Of a DNA stretch of 64,000 nt, positions 1-10,068 are shown piece by piece; within the stretch, counting starts at the first letter, position 1; every line of letters starts with the position of its first letter. A model generated the notes under the pieces. It saw nothing but the letters and a program-made list of their open reading frames with translations. It did no database searches and was not told the origin of the DNA. Position numbers and translations under genes: made by a program. This DNA is from Anatilimnocola aggregata (GTDB lineage Bacteria; Planctomycetota; Planctomycetia; Pirellulales; Pirellulaceae), in assembly GCF_007747655.1 (NCBI RefSeq), contig NZ_CP036274.1, positions 930,001 to 994,000 on the forward strand, given 5' to 3'.

Positions 1-3000
1 GTGCCGAAGGCGACGACCTGGCCCCCCCCTTCGCCCGCATCGGGGCCCATGTCGATCATCCAGTCGCAGCTCTTGATAATGTCGAGATTGTGCTCGATCA
101 GCACGACCGTGTTGCCGAGGTCGACGAGCCGCTGCAGCACTTCGAGCAGCTTGGCGAGATCGTCGAAGTGCAAGCCGGTCGTTGGTTCGTCGAGCAGGTA
201 GAGGGTGCGGCCCGTATCGGGGCGGGAGAGTTCCGCCGCGAGTTTCACGCGCTGAGCTTCACCGCCTGAGAGCGTCGGCGCGGGCTGGCCGAGCGTGAGA
301 TAATCGAGACCGACGTCGCACAAGGTTTGCATGACGCGGCGAATCTTCGGAATGTTCTCGAACAATCGCAACGCATCGCCGCAGGTCATATCGAGCACAT
401 CGCTGATCGAATGCCCGTGGAACATGACCGCCAGCGTTTCGGGATTGTAACGCTTGCCGCGGCAAACATCGCACTCGACCCACACGTCGGGCAGAAAGTG
501 CATCTCAATCCGCTTCTGGCCATTTCCCTCGCAAGCCTCGCAGCGACCGCCGGGAACATTAAAGCTGAAGCGTCGGCCCGAATAGCCACGCACCTTTGCC
601 TCGGGCAATTGTGAGAAGAGCGTGCGGATCAGTTCGAAGCATCCCGTGTAAGTCGCCGGGTTCGAAGTCGGCGAGTTGCCGAGCGGCTGTTGATCGACCC
701 GAATCACCTTGTTGATATGCTCCAGCCCGTGAATTGCATCGTGCTGGCCGGGGATGACCGACGCGCGATGCAACTGCCGCGCGATAGCCGCATAGAGCAC
801 ATCTTCGATGAGCGTGCTCTTGCCGCTACCGCTGGGGCCGGTAACAGCCGTCAAAGTACCGAGTGGAATCCTGGCCGTGACATTTCGCAGGTTGTTGTGC
901 CGCGCGCCAACCACTTCAATCCACGCTTGTTGGAGTTCCGGCTTCAGCCGGTCTGGTTCACCGTTGTTTGCTGGAACCGCAGTCAGCGGAGCCTTTTTCT
1001 TCTTACTCAATTTGGCCGGAGGAGCAGGCTCACCATTGGCGTCGACAGCAGGCAATGCCTGGCCAATGCGCCGAGTCTTGGGAACTGGAATCGCCTTCCG
1101 ATTACTCAGGTACGGACCCGTGACCGAGCGAGGCTGGCCATCGAGTTCGCTCGGATGAGCGCTGGCGACGATCTCGCCGCCGAGACGACCGGCCCGCGGA
1201 CCAAAGTCGAGCAAGTGATCGCAATGCTCGATCACTTCGCGATCGTGTTCGACAACGATCAGCGTATTGCCAAGATCGCGCAACTTGTGGAGTGCGCCGA
1301 GCAAGCGGGTGTTATCGCGCGGGTGCAAACCAATGGTCGGTTCGTCCAGCACATACAGCACGCCGCACAGACCGCTGCCGAGTTGACTCGCCAGCCGAAT
1401 GCGCTGGGCTTCACCATTTGACAAGGTCGCGGCGGGACGCGAGAGAGACAGATAGTCGAGGCCGACATCGAGCAGAAACTGCAGGCGGCCGGTGATTTCA
1501 CGCAGCAGTTCGCCGGCGATCTTCCGTTCGCGCTCGCTGAGGTTCCAATTGGCGATGGCCGTTTGCAGATGGCTGAGCGGCATCCGCCCGAGTTCGCCAA
1601 TCGTTTGATTGCGAAAGCGGACCGCCGACGCATCGTCCCGCAAGCGACTGCCGCCGCAGGTCGAGCATTCGACGTCGGCCACCAGTTGTTCCAGCCGAAT
1701 GCGCAGCAGCGGCGAAAGCTTCGAAGCTTCTTCGAGGGCCGGATAGAGCCCCTTGAATTGAAACCGGAAGAGCGGCTTCACCTTCTTGCCATTCGCACCG
1801 GGGGGCAACACGTCGAACCACTGTTCTTCCGCTCCATACAGGACCGTGCGGCGCTGACGATGCGGCAACTGATCGAACGGCACATCGAGCGGCACGCCCG
1901 TTCCCTGACCGAGCGCTTCAAGCATTGCCCGGGCATACGAGATTTGCAGATTCGGCCACAGAGCAAGTGCGCCTTCCGCCAGCGTGAGCTTGGGGTCCGA
2001 GAGGAGAGCAGCGGGATTGGCGCCGGTCTGCACGCCGAGCCCTTCGCACGACTGGCACCAACCGAGCGGGCTATTGAACGAAAAACTGTGCGGCGTGAGG
2101 GGCTCGAAGCTGCGGCCGCATTCGTGGCAAGCCAAGTGCTGGCTGTGGGCGACGGTCCGCCACTTGGGCTCGGGAACATCGTCCTGAGCATAGGCGACGT
2201 GCATCACCCCCTTGCCGAGATTCAGCGCCTGTTCGATGCTCCCCGCGATGCGCGAGCGGGCTTCTTCTTTGACGGTGATGCGGTCGAGCACCACTTCGAC
2301 CTTGTGCTTGCGGCGGCGATCGATTTCCGGAACCGCGTCGAGCGTGTAGGACTGGTTGTTGATCCGGACGCGGTTGTAACCTTTCGTGCGCAGATCTTCC
2401 CAGAGCGTGGCGTATTGCTGGCCGACATCGATTTCGACGGGGGCCATCAGATACAACTTCGCGCCCGGCGTTTCAGCGAGGATCGTATCGACGACCTGAT
2501 CGGCTGACTGTGTACCAACGGGAATCTCGCACGTGGGGCAATACAACTGCCCGAGTCGCGCCATGAGAATGCGCAGGTAGTCGTAAATCTCGGTGACGGT
2601 GCCGACAGTCGAGCGCGGCGTGTGACCGAGATTCTTCTGCTCGATGGCGATGGCCGGCGAGAGGCCGTCGATATGATCGACGATGGGCTTTTGCATCTGC
2701 GCGACGAATTGCCGGGCATAGCTGCTCAAGCTTTCGACGTATCGTCGCTGCCCTTCGGCATAGATGGTGTCCATTGCCAGCGAGCTTTTGCCGCTGCCGC
2801 TGGGACCGCAGAAGACGGTCATTTTGTCGCGTTCGATCGAGGCGCTGACGTCTTTGAGATTGTGCTGCCTGGCACCGCGGACGGTGATATGCGTGGCTAA
2901 GTGAGGCGGGCCTTGCGTGACCGGCAGTTCGACCAATTCACCATTCTTCTTGGACTTCTTCTTGCCGTTCGCTTTTTCTTCGCTGGGATGGAGCGCTGCG

Positions 3001-6000
3001 TAAGCCTTCTCGCGGGCTTCTTTGGCCGCGGAGCCGTCGAGAACTCGCTTGAGAGCGCGGCCCGTATAAGAACCCTCGACCTTGACGATCTCTTCCGGCG
3101 TGCCCGCCGCCAGAAGTTGACCGCCGGCAGCACCACCTTCGGGCCCCATGTCGATGACCCAGTCGGCCGTCTTGATGACGTCGAGATTGTGCTCGACGAC
3201 CAGGACCGTATTGCCGGCATCCACAAAGTTGTGCAGCACCTTCAGCAGCAGTTGAATATCGGCGAAGTGCAAACCGGTCGTCGGCTCGTCGAGCAGGTAG
3301 AGCGTCTTGCCGGTGCTCTTCTTCACGAGTTCACGAGCCAGCTTGATGCGCTGGGCTTCGCCACCGCTGAGGGTCGGCGAAGGCTGGCCGAGCTTGATGT
3401 AGTCGAGACCGACGTCGTGCAACGTCTTCAGGCGATGGTGAATGTTCGGCACATTCTCGAACAGGCCGAGTAGTTGCTGAACGTCCATTTCCAGGACGTC
3501 GGCAATCGACTTGTCCTTAAAGCGAACTTGCAGCGTTTCCCGGCTGAAACGCTTGCCTTCGCAGACGGGGCATGTGACCCACACGTCGGCGAGAAAATCC
3601 ATCTCGAGCCGCGTGCTGCCGTTTCCTTCGCAGGCTTCGCAGCGCCCACCTTCCACATTAAAGCTGAAGCGGCCGGGCTTAAAGCCGCGGCGTTTCGCTT
3701 CGGGCATTTGCGTGAAAAGATCGCGAATTTCGTCGAACAATTTGATGTAAGTGCCGGGATTGCTGCGTGGTGTGCGACCGATGGGAGTTTGATCGATGGC
3801 GATCAGCTTATCGAGATTCTCCATCCCTTCGATGGCCCGATGCTTGCCGGGATTTCCGTCACCTTTGTTCAAATCGCGATGCAGGGTCTCGACCAGAATA
3901 TCGCTGATGAGCGAGCTCTTGCCGGAGCCTGAGACGCCTGTGACGCAGACGAATGCGCCGAGGGGAATCTCGACGTCGACATTCTTCAGGTTGTTGTGTT
4001 CCGCGCCGAGAATCTTCAGGCTCTTGTCGGTACGCGGGCGTCGTTGCTTGGGAACGGCGATTTCGAGTTCGCCGGAAAGGTACTTGCCCGTGACGCTCCT
4101 CTCAGCCTTGAGGACCTCACCGGGGCGGCCTTGCGCAACGAGTTCACCGCCGCGCACGCCGGGACCAGGGCCGAAGTCGAGAATCTGATCGGCGGCCCAG
4201 ATCGTGTCTTCGTCGTGCTCGACAACGATGACGGTGTTACCCATGTCGCGCAGGCGGCGGAGCGTGGAAAGCAGGCGATCGTTGTCGCGCGGGTGCAGGC
4301 CGATCGACGGTTCGTCGAGAATATAGAGCACGCCGACGAGCCCGCTGCCAATTTGACCAGCGAGCCGAATGCGCTGGGACTCACCACCGGAGAGCGTTGG
4401 TGCGGTGCGGTCGAGCGAGAGATAATCGAGACCAACGTCGACCAGAAAGCCCAGCCGGGTCCGAATTTCCTTCAGCACTTCGGCCGCGATGATCTGCTGC
4501 GTATCGGTCAATTGCAGGTTCTGAAAAAAGGCCGAAGCGTCGCTGACAGCCAGGTTGCAGATTTGCGGCAGCGTGCGGCTCAGTTGTTCGCCGACTTGAT
4601 CGCTTTGCGTGGTCACGCGCACCGAGCGGGCCTGGGGAACAAGTCGCTCGCCTTGGCAGGTCGGGCAGCCGACCATGCTCATGTATTTTTCGAGCTGCTT
4701 CTGCTGCATCTTGCTCTTGCTGTTGCGATGCTTGCCCGCGAACTCGGGGATGATCCCTTCGTACTTGCCGCCGTACATCATCGGCGCTTGGCCACCGCGC
4801 CAAGTGAAGGTGATGTGCTCCTTGCCGGTGCCGTACAACAAGACGTGCTGCTGCTCTTTCGTCAGCTTGTTCCAGGGCGTTTCGAGTAGCGTATCTTCTT
4901 TCCACTTGTGCTTCCGTTCGAGCGTGTCGGCCACTCCCTGATAGATATGCCGCCGCCAGCGCCCCAGTTCGTGCCAGGGGCCGATCAATTCGATGGCCCC
5001 TTCTTTGAAGGTCAGCTTGGGATTCGGCACCAGCAGTTCTGGCGACAGGCTGTACATCACGCCGAGGCCGTCGCAATCGGGGCACATCCCCTGCGGGCTA
5101 TTAAAGCTGAAGAGCTGCGGGCTCGGCGGTTCGAACGACAGGCCGCAGGTCGTGCAGGCGTAGTCGGACGAGAAAAGCAAATCGCCCGCGCGAGCGGCGC
5201 GACGCTTCCGCTTGCTTGATTTGGCCGAAGTCTCTTCCTCGGCGACTTCGGGCTCCGCTTCTTCGTCCTGCGGAACGGGAACCGCCTTTGTTTCGCCCGC
5301 CGCCAGGTCGAGCGCGACAATCAGATTGCCGCCGCCCATTTTCAGAGCCGTTTCGACGGCTTCGCTCAAGCGCGGGCGAACATCGGTGCGCAGCGTGAGA
5401 CGGTCGACCACCACTTCGATATCGTGCCGCATCTGCCGATCGAGCGAGATGCTGTCATTCAGTTGCACGACGGTTCCATCGACCCGCGCGCGGACGAAGC
5501 CCTGCTTCAGCAAGTCTTCGAACAGGTCTTTGTATTCACCCTTTTGCTGGCGAATGAGAGGCGCGAGGACATTCAGCTTGGTCCCCTCGGGGAGTTGCAG
5601 AATGCGGGCCAGAATCTCTTCGCGCGATTGGGCGGTAATCGGCTGCTGGCACTTGGGGCAGTGCCCCTGGCCGACGCGGGCAAAGAGGACGCGCAGGTAG
5701 TCGTAGATTTCGGTGATCGTGCCGACGGTCGAGCGCGGGTTATTACCGCTGCTTTTTTGGCTGATCGAAATCGATGGGCTCAAGCCGCCGATGAAGTCGA
5801 CATCGGGCTTGGGCATTTGGCCCAAGAAATGTCGCGCATAGCTAGACAGGCTCTCGACATAGCGCCGCTGCCCTTCGGCATAGAGCGTATCGAACGCCAG
5901 ACTACTTTTTCCGCTGCCGGAAACGCCGGTGAGGCAGATGAGCTGATTTCGCGGCAAAACGAGGGAAACATCGCGCAGGTTATGCTCGCGAGCCCCTTTG

Positions 6001-6053
6001 ATGACGATGTCCGATGCTGGCATACGGCGGCCAAAACCCCCAAGCAAGTTCAT
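1..6053 (-). CDS. uvrA: Double-length excinuclease ABC subunit UvrA (two fused UvrA units, 3' end outside window)
   Basis: This is the damage-recognition ATPase of nucleotide excision repair, but the reading frame holds two complete UvrA units in tandem. About 2017 codons lie in the window and the frame is still open at base 1. Four Walker A loops are visible: GVSGSGKSS near residue 43, the same near 706, GPSGSGKSS near 1084 and GPSGSGKST near 1739. The ABC signatures are LSGGESQR (about 553), LSGGEAQR (about 893), LSNGEAQR (about 1543) and LSGGEAQR (about 1926). Paired CxxC zinc motifs occur in each unit, for example CEAC...CPVC and CEAC...CDVC. A Lys-rich linker around residues 1005-1050 joins the units, and a second Lys/Pro-rich linker lies inside unit two. 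The start at 6053 has AGGA about 10 nt upstream. An in-frame ATG at 6023 gives the more family-like N-terminus MPASDIVIKGAREHNL. Double-length UvrA proteins are, to my knowledge, known in planctomycetes. Confidence 0.95.
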   Translation of the reverse strand, partial: MNLLGGFGRRMPASDIVIKGAREHNLRDVSLVLPRNQLICLTGVSGSGKSSLAFDTLYAEGQRRYVESLSSYARHFLGQMPKPDVDFIGGLSPSISISQKSSGNNPRSTVGTITEIYDYLRVLFARVGQGHCPKCQQPITAQSREEILARILQLPEGTKLNVLAPLIRQQKGEYKDLFEDLLKQGFVRARVDGTVVQLNDSISLDRQMRHDIEVVVDRLTLRTDVRPRLSEAVETALKMGGGNLIVALDLAAGETKAVPVPQDEEAEPEVAEEETSAKSSKRKRRAARAGDLLFSSDYACTTCGLSFEPPSPQLFSFNSPQGMCPDCDGLGVMYSLSPELLVPNPKLTFKEGAIELIGPWHELGRWRRHIYQGVADTLERKHKWKEDTLLETPWNKLTKEQQHVLLYGTGKEHITFTWRGGQAPMMYGGKYEGIIPEFAGKHRNSKSKMQQKQLEKYMSMVGCPTCQGERLVPQARSVRVTTQSDQVGEQLSRTLPQICNLAVSDASAFFQNLQLTDTQQIIAAEVLKEIRTRLGFLVDVGLDYLSLDRTAPTLSGGESQRIRLAGQIGSGLVGVLYILDEPSIGLHPRDNDRLLSTLRRLRDMGNTVIVVEHDEDTIWAADQILDFGPGPGVRGGELVAQGRPGEVLKAERSVTGKYLSGELEIAVPKQRRPRTDKSLKILGAEHNNLKNVDVEIPLGAFVCVTGVSGSGKSSLISDILVETLHRDLNKGDGNPGKHRAIEGMENLDKLIAIDQTPIGRTPRSNPGTYIKLFDEIRDLFTQMPEAKRRGFKPGRFSFNVEGGRCEACEGNGSTRLEMDFLADVWVTCPVCEGKRFSRETLQVRFKDKSIADVLEMDVQQLLGLFENVPNIHHRLKTLHDVGLDYIKLGQPSPTLSGGEAQRIKLARELVKKSTGKTLYLLDEPTTGLHFADIQLLLKVLHNFVDAGNTVLVVEHNLDVIKTADWVIDMGPEGGAAGGQLLAAGTPEEIVKVEGSYTGRALKRVLDGSAAKEAREKAYAALHPSEEKANGKKKSKKNGELVELPVTQGPPHLATHITVRGARQHNLKDVSASIERDKMTVFCGPSGSGKSSLAMDTIYAEGQRRYVESLSSYARQFVAQMQKPIVDHIDGLSPAIAIEQKNLGHTPRSTVGTVTEIYDYLRILMARLGQLYCPTCEIPVGTQSADQVVDTILAETPGAKLYLMAPVEIDVGQQYATLWEDLRTKGYNRVRINNQSYTLDAVPEIDRRRKHKVEVVLDRITVKEEARSRIAGSIEQALNLGKGVMHVAYAQDDVPEPKWRTVAHSQHLACHECGRSFEPLTPHSFSFNSPLGWCQSCEGLGVQTGANPAALLSDPKLTLAEGALALWPNLQISYARAMLEALGQGTGVPLDVPFDQLPHRQRRTVLYGAEEQWFDVLPPGANGKKVKPLFRFQFKGLYPALEEASKLSPLLRIRLEQLVADVECSTCGGSRLRDDASAVRFRNQTIGELGRMPLSHLQTAIANWNLSERERKIAGELLREITGRLQFLLDVGLDYLSLSRPAATLSNGEAQRIRLASQLGSGLCGVLYVLDEPTIGLHPRDNTRLLGALHKLRDLGNTLIVVEHDREVIEHCDHLLDFGPRAGRLGGEIVASAHPSELDGQPRSVTGPYLSNRKAIPVPKTRRIGQALPAVDANGEPAPPAKLSKKKKAPLTAVPANNGEPDRLKPELQQAWIEVVGARHNNLRNVTARIPLGTLTAVTGPSGSGKSTLIEDVLYAAIARQLHRASVIPGQHDAIHGLEHINKVIRVDQQPLGNSPTSNPATYTGCFELIRTLFSQLPEAKVRGYSGRRFSFNVPGGRCEACEGNGQKRIEMHFLPDVWVECDVCRGKRYNPETLAVMFHGHSISDVLDMTCGDALRLFENIPKIRRVMQTLCDVGLDYLTLGQPAPTLSGGEAQRVKLAAELSRPDTGRTLYLLDEPTTGLHFDDLAKLLEVLQRLVDLGNTVVLIEHNLDIIKSCDWMIDMGPDAGEGGGQVVAFG

Positions 6054-6265
6054 CCGTGACGAATCCTGCCATTGTACGAGTTCTGAGGCTCCGCGGGACA
6101 GGGGGAGCATGCTCGCGCCGCATGTCATCTATCTTCAGCAGTCACATGCAAAGGGTGACTTGCGAGTTGTGACGGTTCGCACATCGCAAGAGTGATCGCC
6201 AGATTTGCTGCCCCGGTAGCGGGGTGTTAGAGTGCGCCAGGGCGAGTTGCTGAAAAGGCTCTACG

Positions 6266-6793
6266 ATGAAGTCTCGATTAATGCTACAGCTGTGTTTTCT
6301 CGCCGCGATAGTGAATGTCGCGGCTGCAGATGGTTTTCCGGAAGCAAAGACGATTCTCTATCCGGCGGAAGTCCGCGAAGCTTTAGAAAAGGCAACATCG
6401 GTCGAACTGCTTTCACTGAACTACAAGATTGCCGGAGTGGAAGCGCGGAAAAAGCATCCGGGAGAATTCTTCGATGGTTTGCTGGTTCTTGGCAGCGTTC
6501 AGCTAAAGGACGCTGAGCAAAAGAAGCTGGTTGCGGCATTTCACCAGAGCGTCACGAATTGGGACGGAGCAATTGGGTGCTTTTCGCCGCGGCATGGCAT
6601 CCGGGTCAAGCATGCTGGCAGCACTTACGACCTGGTCATTTGCTTCGAGTGCATCACAGTGGTTGTGAATAAAGATGGAAAACATTTTGCCACCGCGCTG
6701 CTGAAGAATCCGCCAGCCGATCTGTTCAATCAGTTCCTCAAAGACGCCAAGGTCCCATTGCCCGAGCAGCCAGAACCGGAGGCGGACGAGTGA
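6266..6793 (+). CDS. Secreted hypothetical protein with CFxPRHGI / CFEC motifs
   Basis: Protein of 175 residues with an N-terminal signal peptide (about residues 1-21, ending near AAA) and no further membrane segment. The mature part has a conserved-looking core, IGCFSPRHGIRV, followed about 20 residues later by VICFECITV. Two Cys-containing strands and a His of this kind could bind metal or form a disulfide, but that is inference. I have the impression of similar small secreted proteins in other planctomycetes but cannot name a function. AAGG lies about 7 nt before the ATG. The gene converges on the next gene with only 5 nt between them. Confidence 0.75.
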   Translation: MKSRLMLQLCFLAAIVNVAAADGFPEAKTILYPAEVREALEKATSVELLSLNYKIAGVEARKKHPGEFFDGLLVLGSVQLKDAEQKKLVAAFHQSVTNWDGAIGCFSPRHGIRVKHAGSTYDLVICFECITVVVNKDGKHFATALLKNPPADLFNQFLKDAKVPLPEQPEPEADE

Positions 6794-6798
6794 TCCAC

Positions 6799-7410
6799 TT
6801 ACGGCTTTTTCTGCCACTCGCGCTTGAGTCCGCTCAATCGGCCCAGCACGAACTCCATGTCCTTCGCTGCGGCTCCGTTTAGCGCAGGCTGCCATGATTC
6901 CAGTCGTTCAATCATCTTCAGATCCCAGCCCAACGCTTGATAAAGCTCGACGTGGCCGTCCCCTTTGATCGCCTGCCAACCGAGTCGCTTGAAATCCGCA
7001 GCTCCTCCGGTCTTTTTCGCGGTGAGCGTCAGGTTGTAACCAACGGTTGGCTTGATGTCCTTCGTGCTGATGTCACGCGCCGCGGCAATGAAGCCATCCT
7101 TCGCCAGCGCATCGATAAACGTGAGCATGGCGTCGCGATCGAGCTTGGTGACGCGGTCGAATGGATTGTTGTCGGCACCTGCGGCAAAGTCGCCGAGGTG
7201 GAACGTGAATTGATAGAACGGTTTGTCCTGATCTCCATAGTAGCGCAGAGCCGCAGTGAGAGATTCGCAACTCCGCAGAATCTTCAGCCGGTCGGCTGTG
7301 ATTTCGTTCTCATCTGCGGAGACAAGGTCCGCGGTCAGCAAATTGGCCGCCAGTCCCACCGCAGCACAGCTGAATAGCCAATTACGCCTGGTTGGTTTGG
7401 TGTTGTCCAT
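6799..7410 (-). CDS. Exported hypothetical protein (twin-arginine-like leader)
   Basis: Protein of 203 residues. The N-terminus MDNTKPTRRNWLFSCAAVGL carries two arginines before a hydrophobic stretch, which resembles a Tat leader although the full S-R-R-x-F-L-K consensus is not met. The mature part is soluble, with no repeats and few cysteines. I do not recognise the family. It is a single gene on the minus strand, convergent with the upstream hypothetical gene. The divergent partner is the beta-propeller gene starting at 7667, and the roughly 250 bp between them hold no further gene I can see. Confidence 0.7.
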   Translation of the reverse strand: MDNTKPTRRNWLFSCAAVGLAANLLTADLVSADENEITADRLKILRSCESLTAALRYYGDQDKPFYQFTFHLGDFAAGADNNPFDRVTKLDRDAMLTFIDALAKDGFIAAARDISTKDIKPTVGYNLTLTAKKTGGAADFKRLGWQAIKGDGHVELYQALGWDLKMIERLESWQPALNGAAAKDMEFVLGRLSGLKREWQKKP

Positions 7411-7666
7411 GTTGAACCTTTGCTCGAAAAAATGAGAGATGTACCAGTTAAGACGAGGCCGGTTTCCGGTTTGTTCTGCAATTGGCAGCCAGCGCCCGGT
7501 GGAATTGCCCCGCCCTTCGTGTGGTCTAGGTTAGCTGCGCAACCCAGAGTCGGCACGATTCATCATTTCTTCCGACAAGCTTCACTCGGCGGCGCGATCG
7601 AATACGCACAATCCGCCCGGCGAGTGGAATCTTCTTACTTTTCTCTTCTTTGAATTGAGCTGCAGC

Positions 7667-9121
7667 ATGGTGCAAGCGAAAAGCGTCGTTCAGCAGGTGC
7701 TAAGAGGGGCTTATTTAGCCCTCATTGCCATTCTGGCTGCCTCCCTGATTGTGGTTCTGACTTTTAACGACAACTGGTACGTATTGTGGACAGGGAACAT
7801 GTTTACGGGAACGACCTATCCGCCGGTGAGGACGCGGAAGGCATCGTTCGAAGCTGCCGACGAGACAGCAGCACAACCCGTTGCAACGGCTGATTGGCCG
7901 GGCTGGACGATGCTGTTTGGCCCGCGACTGAGCAGTTGTTCGCCCGAGACCGGGTTGAACCTCCGCTTTGGCGAAGAAGGTCCGCGCCGCTTGTGGCAGA
8001 AACCCATTGGCACCGGCTATAGCGCGCCAGTCGTGGCTAAAAATGAAAAGGACGGAGGTGACCTTGTCCTTCTCTTTCGCGAAGAGAACCAGGAAGTGCT
8101 GGCCTGCTATCACGCCGAAAATGGCGAAGAGCGGTGGCGCTGCTCGTGGCCGACAAGCTATCAGTGCCCTTACGAATACAGCAGCGGTCCGTACGCGACT
8201 CCGATTGTCGATGGCGAGCAGATTTATGCCGTCGGTGCGCAAGGGCAGTTGCATTGCGTGGCCCGTGAGAGTGGCGAAGTCCTCTGGCAACGTCTGCTGC
8301 AGGAAGATTTTCAAGGCAAGGCTGGACTCTTCGGCTATGGTGCCGGCTTGCTGATTGATGACGAGAAGATCTATCTGAATGTCGGCGGCGTGGAGCAGCA
8401 GGCGGGCATCGTCGCGTTCGACAAGAAGACCGGCGACACGCTCTGGAAAACGGGCGAACGAAATTGGGCTTACACGACACCACGCTTAACCACGATCGGC
8501 GAACAGCGGTACTTGCTCGTGCTGACCGATTTCGGGCTGGCGGCTCTCGAACCAGCTTCGGGCAAGTTGCTGGGCGAGTATGAATTTCATCCGCGGGGCC
8601 CGGATGTCATCAACGCCGTCACGCCGGTGGTGCAGGGCGACCGCGTGCTTCTCGTCACGGGACCAGGGCCAGGCGCTGTCTGTTTGCAGCTTGCCCACAC
8701 TTCAGACGAAGGAATGACGTTTAAAGAACTGTGGCAAGATCGTCGCGTCCTCGATAGTCAGTTCAACAGCTTGATCTTCTATCCGCAGCTCAACGACGAC
8801 ACACTCATCTTTGGTTTCACCGCCTCACAACAAGGGGGAGCCACCTTCCGCTGCGTCGATTTTGGCACGGGCGAATTGAAGTGGAAGCACTCTTCCGAAC
8901 TAGGGCGCGGCCAGGCGCTTGCCGCCGATGGTCACATCCTGCTGCTCGGCGAGCATGGGCACCTGCAAGTCTTGCCGGCTACCGAGAAGCAGCCCGAACC
9001 GGTCTCCAGCACCAAGGAACCTCTTCTGGCCGCACCTTGCTACAGCCAGCCAGCGCTCTGTAACGGCCTGCTGTTCGTTCGCAACGAGCGGGAAGTGATC
9101 TGCTTCGATCTGCGGAAATAG
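7667..9121 (+). CDS. Membrane-anchored PQQ-like beta-propeller protein
   Basis: Protein of 484 residues from ATG 7667; an in-frame TTG at 7655 is possible but less likely. A single N-terminal hydrophobic segment (about residues 10-32) would anchor it, with the rest outside the cytoplasm. The body shows PQQ/YVTN-type blades with repeated patterns such as GEVLWQRL, GDTLWKTG, GKLLGEYE and GELKWKHS, and the family-typical WPGWTMLFGPRLSS entry. Such proteins are common in planctomycetes as quinoprotein-like or BamB-like scaffolds. No PQQ or metal ligand set can be assigned, so a catalytic role is not supported. Its stop lies 14 nt from the end of the convergent DUF1559 gene. Confidence 0.85.
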   Translation: MVQAKSVVQQVLRGAYLALIAILAASLIVVLTFNDNWYVLWTGNMFTGTTYPPVRTRKASFEAADETAAQPVATADWPGWTMLFGPRLSSCSPETGLNLRFGEEGPRRLWQKPIGTGYSAPVVAKNEKDGGDLVLLFREENQEVLACYHAENGEERWRCSWPTSYQCPYEYSSGPYATPIVDGEQIYAVGAQGQLHCVARESGEVLWQRLLQEDFQGKAGLFGYGAGLLIDDEKIYLNVGGVEQQAGIVAFDKKTGDTLWKTGERNWAYTTPRLTTIGEQRYLLVLTDFGLAALEPASGKLLGEYEFHPRGPDVINAVTPVVQGDRVLLVTGPGPGAVCLQLAHTSDEGMTFKELWQDRRVLDSQFNSLIFYPQLNDDTLIFGFTASQQGGATFRCVDFGTGELKWKHSSELGRGQALAADGHILLLGEHGHLQVLPATEKQPEPVSSTKEPLLAAPCYSQPALCNGLLFVRNEREVICFDLRK

Positions 9122-9135
9122 CATTCTGCAGAGGC

Positions 9136-10068
9136 CTACTCGTTCACCTCGCCGCCCCCCTTGGTAACCAAGCGAGCGACAATGCGAACATCCGTTCCCT
9201 TCGCTAAGAACCGCACGCTGCCATCACCCATCATGGCATTCGCGCCGCCGGGGTGAAAGCCGAAGATTTCGTCTTTATTGCAGCAGTTGATCGCGCAGTT
9301 GACCGGCCCTGCCGTGCAGTCGGTGTTGTAGCCATCAAGCGAGAATGAATTCTCAGGGTCGGCCCAAGCACTACCCGACGCTGAGCCGCTTGAGTTTCTG
9401 CTCCGGTCGCCATTATAGGCCTGGGGCCGACCAGCATCTTCGACAACCCACGTTGTGTTCGAAAGGCCGTCGGTGATATCGGCAAAGCGATCCAGTTGAT
9501 TGATGCGCATCACGCCATACCGCATCGTCCCCGTCACATTATCGACAAACCCTCCGGTGACGAGCCCGTTATCGACCTCGTTAATCACACCGTAGTCGCC
9601 GCAGGCTTCCTTCTTCGTGGCAGATGCGACTCGCTTGCCGTTGGGAGTAGACGGGCAGTAAAAGGTCTGCACCCGCGTGGTGACTACTGGCAGATTCTCG
9701 GTCGCGTTCCAATTGAAATCGAATCGATACAGGTCGCTAAGGTTCTTCTGCTCCATGTACGGCAACAAAAACACGGCCCAACTATGCTCGGTCCCATTTC
9801 CAACATTGAATTTTGAGTGCACTGGATTGGGATAGCCGGTGCTATTCACTTTGCCGGGCGGCAAGCAGCCAAAAGTGTCGTGAAAGTTCTGCATTGCCAG
9901 CCCGATCTGCCGCACGTTGTTCGAGCACTGCATGCGCCGCGCTGCTTCGCGGGCGGCTTGCACGGCCGGTAACAGCAGTGCGATGAGGGCACCGATGATC
10001 GCAATCACCACGAGCAATTCGACCAGCGTGAAAGCACGACGAGCGAAAGATACGTGGCCTGAACTCAT
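9136..10068 (-). CDS. DUF1559 protein with type IV prepilin-like N-terminus
   Basis: Protein of 310 residues. The N-terminus has the prepilin cleavage and methylation pattern RRAFTLVELLVVIAIIGALI, followed by the planctomycete-typical AVQAAREAARRMQCSNN. The C-terminus has the diagnostic GFHPGGANAMMGDGSVRFL box. DUF1559 proteins are hugely expanded in planctomycetes and are thought to be pseudopilin-like surface or secretion proteins; the precise role is unknown. Length and domain order are standard for the family. It stands alone and has no pilus assembly genes nearby. Confidence 0.95.
   Translation of the reverse strand: MSSGHVSFARRAFTLVELLVVIAIIGALIALLLPAVQAAREAARRMQCSNNVRQIGLAMQNFHDTFGCLPPGKVNSTGYPNPVHSKFNVGNGTEHSWAVFLLPYMEQKNLSDLYRFDFNWNATENLPVVTTRVQTFYCPSTPNGKRVASATKKEACGDYGVINEVDNGLVTGGFVDNVTGTMRYGVMRINQLDRFADITDGLSNTTWVVEDAGRPQAYNGDRSRNSSGSASGSAWADPENSFSLDGYNTDCTAGPVNCAINCCNKDEIFGFHPGGANAMMGDGSVRFLAKGTDVRIVARLVTKGGGEVNE

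Noticed and set aside
690-2507. Long plus-strand open frames (690-1421, 1563-2507) opposite UvrA
   Set aside because: They are antisense to an unmistakable UvrA frame, contain no recognisable domain and share its codon pattern in mirror.
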